9,978 nt of DNA from Nitrospirae bacterium CG2_30_53_67 (GTDB lineage Bacteria > CG2-30-53-67). The DNA lies in NCBI GenBank assembly GCA_001873285.1, contig MNYV01000069.1, forward strand, positions 1-9,978, read 5' to 3'. Of the stretch, positions 6,406-9,978 are shown in pieces (position 1 is the first letter of the stretch; the number at the start of each line of letters is the position of its first letter). The position numbers and the translations under genes were made by a program. The notes beneath the pieces are model-generated. The model searched no databases. It was not told the origin of the DNA and worked only from the letters and a program-made list of their open reading frames with translations.

Positions 6406-7568
6406 CTCGTCCTCAGCGCCTCTACGATATTCATGCGGGAGGCCCGGACCGCGGGGAGGAGACCGCCGGCAAGGCCCATGATCAGCGAAAAACCCAGGGA
6501 CTTATAGACGATTTCGAAGGTCAGAGAGAAGCTGAAGGCCAGTTCGGAAAACGTCTGGAAGTTCATGGTGGAGATGGTAAAAAGCTGGAGGAATGAAGCA
6601 AGGAAGAGGCCTGCGCATCCGCCTGTAAAACCGAGCAGGAGCGCTTCCGTGATAAAGGCGCCGAGGATGTCCCTTCGCTGGAACCCGAGGGCGCGCAGGA
6701 CGCCGATTTCACTGACGCGGTTGGCCACGGCCGCATACATGGTGATCATGGCGCCGATAATTGCGCCGAGGGAGAATATGATGGTCAATGACATTCCCAT
6801 GATCCGGAGGAACTTGGCCATGACCTCGGACTGATCCGCATAATACGTGGTTTCCCGCTTGACCTCTACGGTCAGGCGGGGGTCGCTCTCCAGATCGGCC
6901 TTGAGCTTTTTGAATTTTGACGGATCGCTGAGCTTGAAGATCACGGACGAATAGACCGGCCTGCGGAATGCCTGCATGAGCTGGTCCGCGTCCCCCCAAA
7001 TTTCGGAGCTGAAACCGGTGTTCCCTGAATCAAATACCCCGACCACGGTCCAGTCCCTCATGCCGAAGCGGAGGGTCTCCCCCATGCCGCCTCCCTTGAA
7101 TCGTTTCGATATGTTCTGGCCGGCGATGATCTCGGATGAACCCGGCCTGGGCATCCGCCCCCGGGCCAGCTTCACCTGCGGCCGCAGAAAGAGCGATGGG
7201 TCGGAAATCCCCCGGATCACGACATTGGAGGGCTTGTCGGTCCCCCGCTTGGGAAGGCTGATCAGGACCACCACCTCTTTGGCCAGAAGCCTCCGCCCGT
7301 CCGTACCCATGGCCGCCTCGGGCCGGGTTTCCACGATGGAGGCCTGAAGCCGATCAATCCCGCTCTGGACTTCAGTCTCAGCCCCCTTCCGGATGACCAC
7401 CACGTTATCGTAGGACCCGGTCTCCACGAGGGTCTTCCTGAGTCCTGCAGAGAGCATGAGGATCGATGCGAAAACAAGGACCACCAGGGCCATGCCGGAG
7501 GCGGTGAGCACGGTGGTGAGACGGCGGGTCAGGAGATTACGGTAACTGTATGAGAAGGGTATCTTCAT
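6402..7568 (-). CDS. MacB/FtsX-type ABC transporter permease (second of pair)
   Basis: This 388-residue protein has the four-helix MacB/LolCE-like layout. A first membrane helix (about 20-42) is followed by a large periplasmic MacB_PCD-type domain (about 45-250), and a C-terminal FtsX domain with three helices starts near 258. Seen motifs are E-I-G-V-L-R-A-L-G-F-Q-R-R-D-I-L (about 291-306), the coupling region to the ATPase, and the terminal P-A-V-R-A-S-R-M-N-I-V-E-A-L-R. Such permeases use ATP hydrolysis on the cytoplasmic side to drive extraction or export of lipids, lipoproteins, peptides or drugs at the periplasmic face. Its ATG directly follows the stop of the upstream permease (TAGATG), so the two are coupled and likely form a heterodimer. 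The TAG stop overlaps the TAA of the opposing gene, leaving no room for a private terminator. Confidence 0.93.
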   Translation of the reverse strand: MKIPFSYSYRNLLTRRLTTVLTASGMALVVLVFASILMLSAGLRKTLVETGSYDNVVVIRKGAETEVQSGIDRLQASIVETRPEAAMGTDGRRLLAKEVVVLISLPKRGTDKPSNVVIRGISDPSLFLRPQVKLARGRMPRPGSSEIIAGQNISKRFKGGGMGETLRFGMRDWTVVGVFDSGNTGFSSEIWGDADQLMQAFRRPVYSSVIFKLSDPSKFKKLKADLESDPRLTVEVKRETTYYADQSEVMAKFLRIMGMSLTIIFSLGAIIGAMITMYAAVANRVSEIGVLRALGFQRRDILGAFITEALLLGFTGGCAGLFLASFLQLFTISTMNFQTFSELAFSFSLTFEIVYKSLGFSLIMGLAGGLLPAVRASRMNIVEALRTS

Positions 7569-8726
7569 CTAACCGATCCTCCTCAGCCCGTCTGCGATAC
7601 GAATGTTCACGGCCCGCAGGGCCGGAAACACGGCGGCCGCGAGACCGACCAAGACCGATGCGCCGACGTCCAGATAAATGGTTTTTGCCGACACGTTGAA
7701 CACGGGGAAGAAGGTCCCCATGGCATGACTGAATGCCCTGGCCAGCGGAAAGGTCAGGAGAATCCCGGTGATGCCGCCCGCCATGGTCATCATCAGGGAC
7801 TCCCCTGCGATCAGCCCGGCGATATAGCCGCCTCCGAACCCCAGGGTCTTGAATACGGCGTACTCCCCGATCCTCTCCCTCGCCGTCATGGACATGGTGT
7901 TGGCCACGACCGCCATGATGATGAGAATCACCACGAACGAGACCAACTGAATGGCGATGACGATAGCTTCGGTCATGGAAACAAAACTCATCTGGAACGC
8001 CTTCTCGGTTTCGGCCAGGGTTTCGGCCAGTGAATTTTTAAACGTCCTGTCAATGGCCAGCGAAACCTCGGCGGCCAGGGACGGGTTGGTCAGGCCGACC
8101 ATGTAGAAACCGACCTGATCGGCACGGCGGGGCACGGTCTTTTTCAGGGTTTCGTTCAGGTAATTCCACTGGAAGAAAAACTGGGTTTCGTCGGTGCTCT
8201 TGTCGCGGCCTCGATAGATGCCGCACAGGACAAAATCCCAGTCGCCGGGAAAGATGGTCCCCCTCAGGGTGATCTGGTCCCCGATCTTCCAGCCGTATTT
8301 GGCCGCGAGCTTCCGGCCGGCCACACACCCCTTTCTGTCGCGGATGAAGGCCTTCTTCTCTTCAGGAGAGAGGACGAACTCCTTATAGAGTTCAAGATAG
8401 TTTTGAGGCTCGACGGCGAAGTTGGGGAAAAAATTCTTTTCATTGATATAGATCCCGCCGAACCAGTTGCCGTAAGAGACGAGTTTCACACCGTCGATCT
8501 GGCGGATCCTGTCCTTGTAGGCGATGGGGAGCGAAAAGACCAGGGATATGGCATTCCTGACGACCAGGCGGCTGGCCGAAGAGGCTTCGACCCCGGCATA
8601 CCATGCGCTGACAATCGTACGCAGCAGGCCGAAGGAGAGGATGGCAATGGTGATCCCGAGGATGGTCAGATAGGTGCGGAGCTTGTGCCGGAAGGCGTTT
8701 TTAAAGAGAATCTTCAGGAAGTGCAT
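7569..8726 (-). CDS. MacB/FtsX-type ABC transporter permease (first of pair)
   Basis: This 385-residue protein has the same layout as its downstream partner. It has an N-terminal helix (about 20-42), a periplasmic domain to about 255 and a three-helix FtsX domain. It carries the coupling motif E-R-I-G-E-Y-A-V-F-K-T-L-G-F (about 288-301) and ends P-A-L-R-A-V-N-I-R-I-A-D-G-L-R. The two proteins are clearly diverged, so they would pair as a heterodimer of the LolC/LolE or DevC type. An AGGGG ribosome binding site stands about 8 nt ahead of the ATG at 8726. No ABC ATPase (Walker A, LSGGQ) and no membrane-fusion adaptor is encoded on either side within the window. The upstream side is occupied by a small unexplained frame and toxin-antitoxin debris. 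Confidence 0.92.
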   Translation of the reverse strand: MHFLKILFKNAFRHKLRTYLTILGITIAILSFGLLRTIVSAWYAGVEASSASRLVVRNAISLVFSLPIAYKDRIRQIDGVKLVSYGNWFGGIYINEKNFFPNFAVEPQNYLELYKEFVLSPEEKKAFIRDRKGCVAGRKLAAKYGWKIGDQITLRGTIFPGDWDFVLCGIYRGRDKSTDETQFFFQWNYLNETLKKTVPRRADQVGFYMVGLTNPSLAAEVSLAIDRTFKNSLAETLAETEKAFQMSFVSMTEAIVIAIQLVSFVVILIIMAVVANTMSMTARERIGEYAVFKTLGFGGGYIAGLIAGESLMMTMAGGITGILLTFPLARAFSHAMGTFFPVFNVSAKTIYLDVGASVLVGLAAAVFPALRAVNIRIADGLRRIG

Positions 8727-8832
8727 TCAGTATCCCCTTTTCCATCAGAAACATATCGATCATTTTTCCGGCCGCCCCCTCATAGTGCCGTTTCAACGCA
8801 GGGCAACGGGTGAAGCAGAGGAAGGGACGCAA
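8701..8832 (-). CDS. Possible 43-codon remnant or leader gene ahead of the permeases
   Basis: A frame from TTG at 8832 to TAA at 8701 encodes 43 residues beginning M-R-P-F-L-C-F-T-R-C-P-A-L-K and ending in A-L-P-E-D-S-L. It overlaps the first permease start by 26 nt in another frame. It has codon use like the permeases (G/C-rich third positions), a C-x3-C pair at residues 6 and 10, and a Met/Lys-rich middle. The frame is open for about ten further codons upstream, to a TGA at about 8864. It may be the C-terminal stump of a gene cut off when the accessory segment arrived, a small leader gene, or chance. No family was recognised. Confidence 0.2.
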   Translation of the reverse strand: MRPFLCFTRCPALKRHYEGAAGKMIDMFLMEKGILNALPEDSL

Positions 8833-8878
8833 ACGACCGGCCGCTGCATTCCCTCATCTGCCGTTAGTGGCAGAAAAT

Positions 8879-8959
8879 TTACCATGATTCCGTTCTTAGA
8901 TTTTCGATAAAATGAAAAATGATTATACTTGTATCAAGGAGGAATCTGCTACCATTCAC
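8879..8959 (-). pseudogene. vapC: Truncated vapC (PIN-domain toxin) remnant
   Basis: A GTG at 8959, overlapping the last 11 nt of the antitoxin gene, opens a frame reading M-N-G-S-R-F-L-L-D-T-S-I-I-I-F-H-F before a stop at 8879-8881, 26 codons in all. The F-L-L-D-T-S-I-I-I stretch is the classic first beta-strand of VapC/PIN ribonucleases, with the first metal-binding Asp at residue 9. The overlapping GTG start just inside the antitoxin end is also the usual arrangement for vapBC. A full toxin is about 130 residues; the other acidic residues (Glu, Asp, Asp) and all later helices are missing. No continuation was found in the other frames down to 8727. It is therefore a 5' stump that cannot be an active RNase. 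Confidence 0.6.
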
Positions 8960-9170
8960 CGGTGTCAACCTTTTCACAATTTTCTTCTATCGCCTTTAAC
9001 ATTAATTGCAAATCATCAGTATGTATAGCCCCTTCAAATTTTAAAAGACTCTTACCCTCGACTCCTTTGGGAATCAAGGCTTTTGCAAAATCAAGAACAC
9101 GAAGTTGGAGGTCGTAGGGAAGCTTCTCAATTTGGGCGATAAGATTCTTTTTTATAGATGTGGCTGTCAT
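8949..9170 (-). CDS. VapB-like / DUF2281-type antitoxin, apparently orphaned
   Basis: This 73-residue protein begins M-T-A-T-S-I-K-K-N-L and contains I-E-K-L-P-Y-D-L-Q-L-R-V-L-D-F (14-28), a DUF2281-like helix. A K-G-V-E-G-K-S-L-L-K-F (35-45) segment and the tail A-I-E-E-N-C-E-K-V-D-T-G-E-W (60-73) follow. From family knowledge, small proteins with this layout precede VapC-family PIN toxins, whose action they neutralise by direct binding with the C-terminal tail. The ribosome binding site is near perfect: AAGGAGG at 9178-9184 with 7 nt spacing. The gene looks intact, but its toxin is reduced to a stump, so it may no longer have a local partner. The region is clearly richer in A and T than the permease and ribF genes, consistent with separate origin. 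Confidence 0.75.
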   Translation of the reverse strand: MTATSIKKNLIAQIEKLPYDLQLRVLDFAKALIPKGVEGKSLLKFEGAIHTDDLQLMLKAIEENCEKVDTGEW

Positions 9171-9337
9171 TAATCCACCTCCTTCCAGTTGGCTTCTTTA
9201 CCATGTCTGAACATAATGCGGCCAACCAATCTCATACTATCAGACTGCATAACGCACCGCAAGCACATTTCCAGTATCGTGTTCCCCGAAGACGGCTCCG
9301 GTAGTCCCGATTTTACTCCTTCAGAAAAATATTCCAT
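9170..9337 (-). CDS. Possible 55-residue protein coupled to the antitoxin
   Basis: A frame from ATG 9337 to TAA 9170-9172 encodes 55 residues starting M-E-Y-F-S-E-G-V-K-S-G-L-P-E-P. It has a C-x2-C pair (Cys25, Cys28) and ends H-G-K-E-A-N-W-K-E-V-D. The TAA overlaps the antitoxin ATG by one base (TAATG), and the antitoxin ribosome binding site lies within its last codons, which is typical of coupled genes. The frame remains open upstream to a TGA at 9389-9391. The Shine-Dalgarno before 9337 is poor, and the opposite strand is also open across most of the interval. It could be a real small gene, the tail of a decayed gene, or a conserved non-coding element. No family was recognised. Confidence 0.35.
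   Translation of the reverse strand: MEYFSEGVKSGLPEPSSGNTILEMCLRCVMQSDSMRLVGRIMFRHGKEANWKEVD
9234..9262 (-). promoter_or_regulatory. Weak candidate promoter for the antitoxin
   Basis: On the minus strand TTGCGG (9262-9257) and TAGTAT (9239-9234) are 17 nt apart, with TGA just before the -10 giving an extended -10 element. Transcription would start near 9227, about 57 nt ahead of the antitoxin ATG. It lies inside the possible 55-codon frame, so the two interpretations compete. Confidence 0.22.
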
Positions 9338-9408
9338 AACTCTGGCATTCTGTTTGCGTCTCTCAGATCCGTCCCGCGATTCCGCAATTCACAATGTTTT
9401 AACGTGAA

Positions 9409-9978
9409 TCATCCTCTTATTAGTCCCGCTTCCTGAAAACTATAGTAGCCTTTCCGCGTCACAATGAGATGGTCCAGAACCCGGATACCGAGAATCTTCG
9501 CAGCTTCGGTCAACTGGTCATGAACACGCGAGTCGGCTTCGCTTGGTTGAAGTTCACCGGATGGGTGGTTGTGGGCGAAAATGACAGCCGCGGCACGGTC
9601 GGCGATTACGTCGGCAAAGACCTCACGCGGATGAACCGGGCTCTTGTCAAGCAGGCCGATTGTGACGATCCGCTTCTCGATCAGCTCATTTGCACCGTTG
9701 AGCGACATGCAGACAAAGTACTCCTGCTGCTTGGCTGCGATGTCGGCCACGAGCGGCAGGGCATCCTGGGCAACGGTGATCTTGATCGTATCTTTGAGCA
9801 AGTGGCGACGAGCGAGCTCAAAGGCCGAGAGGATTTGAGCAGCTTTGGCAAGTCCCACGCCGGGCACGCGAAGAAGGTGGTCGAGGCTCAGGGCCTCCTT
9901 ATGCTCTCGGATGAGTCCTGCAACCTGTCGGGAAATGGTGCGGACATCCACACCTGTCGTGCCCATTCCAAGAATCGC
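9409..9978 (-). CDS. radC: RadC family JAB-domain protein, 5' end outside window
   Basis: The frame is open to the right edge (189 visible codons); an ATG at 9966 exists, but homology-like sequence continues upstream of it, so the true start lies beyond the window. Family members are near 225 residues, so about 35 are missing. Counting from that ATG, a helix-hairpin-helix is seen at about 30-50 (L-R-V-P-G-V-G-L-A-K-A). The JAB/MPN domain follows with H-P-R-E-V-F (112-117) and the metal-binding A-H-N-H-P-S-G...P-S-E-A-D (131-145). RadC proteins resemble JAMM metal-dependent enzymes. The old DNA-repair assignment is weak, and many copies travel with mobile or defence islands. It is first in a minus-strand series with the small gene and antitoxin debris, which supports an accessory setting. 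Confidence 0.92.
   Translation of the reverse strand, partial: AILGMGTTGVDVRTISRQVAGLIREHKEALSLDHLLRVPGVGLAKAAQILSAFELARRHLLKDTIKITVAQDALPLVADIAAKQQEYFVCMSLNGANELIEKRIVTIGLLDKSPVHPREVFADVIADRAAAVIFAHNHPSGELQPSEADSRVHDQLTEAAKILGIRVLDHLIVTRKGYYSFQEAGLIRG

Noticed and set aside
8922-8927. Perfect TATAAT on the minus strand as a promoter for the permease operon
   Set aside because: It falls within the toxin-remnant codons for D-T-S-I-I, and no -35-like hexamer lies 15-19 nt upstream, so coincidence with coding sequence is more likely.
9189-9407. 72-codon plus-strand frame opposite the possible 55-codon gene
   Set aside because: No ribosome binding site, opposite to the direction of the neighbouring operon, and the minus-strand frame has the better start/stop coupling. 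Kept only as a caution in the finding on that region.
9387-9409. Inverted repeat ATTCAC / GTGAAT directly at the radC stop
   Set aside because: Six-base arms with an 11-nt spacer and no T-run; too short to claim as terminator or attachment site.

Overview
The window is a stretch of chromosome, roughly 55-60 % GC by eye in the genes, most likely from an anaerobic Gram-negative bacterium such as Desulfobacterota, Nitrospirota or a relative. This is an inference. It rests on a DUF362/2x[4Fe-4S] protein, an Rrf2 regulator with cluster-type cysteines, MacB-type permeases, and intergenic arrays of short TTCAA-containing units. No rRNA, tRNA, CRISPR array or intact transposase was seen.

Region 1 (1-1908): an inverted, repeat-rich non-coding block lies at 1-175 and a candidate extended -10 promoter at 250-278. 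They precede a two-gene unit, a short DUF445 membrane protein and rsmI (2'-O-methylation of 16S rRNA C1402). A second, palindromic array with a 9-nt period follows rsmI, so this pair is bracketed by arrays of the same kind.

Region 2 (1909-6405, all + strand): a DUF362 ferredoxin-like protein comes first. It is followed by a receiver domain fused to a histidine-kinase phosphoacceptor domain that has no ATP-binding domain, then an Rrf2-family regulator. Next come ribF (FMN/FAD synthesis) and a LPG-synthase/UPF0104-type membrane protein, which overlap in an ATGA. The receiver and Rrf2 genes each appear to have their own promoter.

Region 3 (6402-8726, - strand): two MacB/FtsX-type ABC permeases are coupled head to tail (TAGATG). 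The second collides with the membrane-protein gene, so that the two stop codons overlap. No ATPase or adaptor gene is adjacent.

Region 4 (about 8830-9978, - strand): this accessory segment reads, in transcription order, a partial radC, a possible 55-codon gene, an intact VapB-like antitoxin and a vapC toxin cut to its first ~20-26 codons. A short unexplained reading frame then runs into the first permease. The toxin remnant is not annotated by simple ORF length and is the clearest hidden feature of the window. The segment looks like the decayed edge of a mobile or defence-type island inserted upstream of the permease operon, possibly replacing its missing ATPase gene. The most notable items are the orphan antitoxin with its toxin remnant, the REC-DHp protein without a catalytic domain, and the paired 9-nt arrays.
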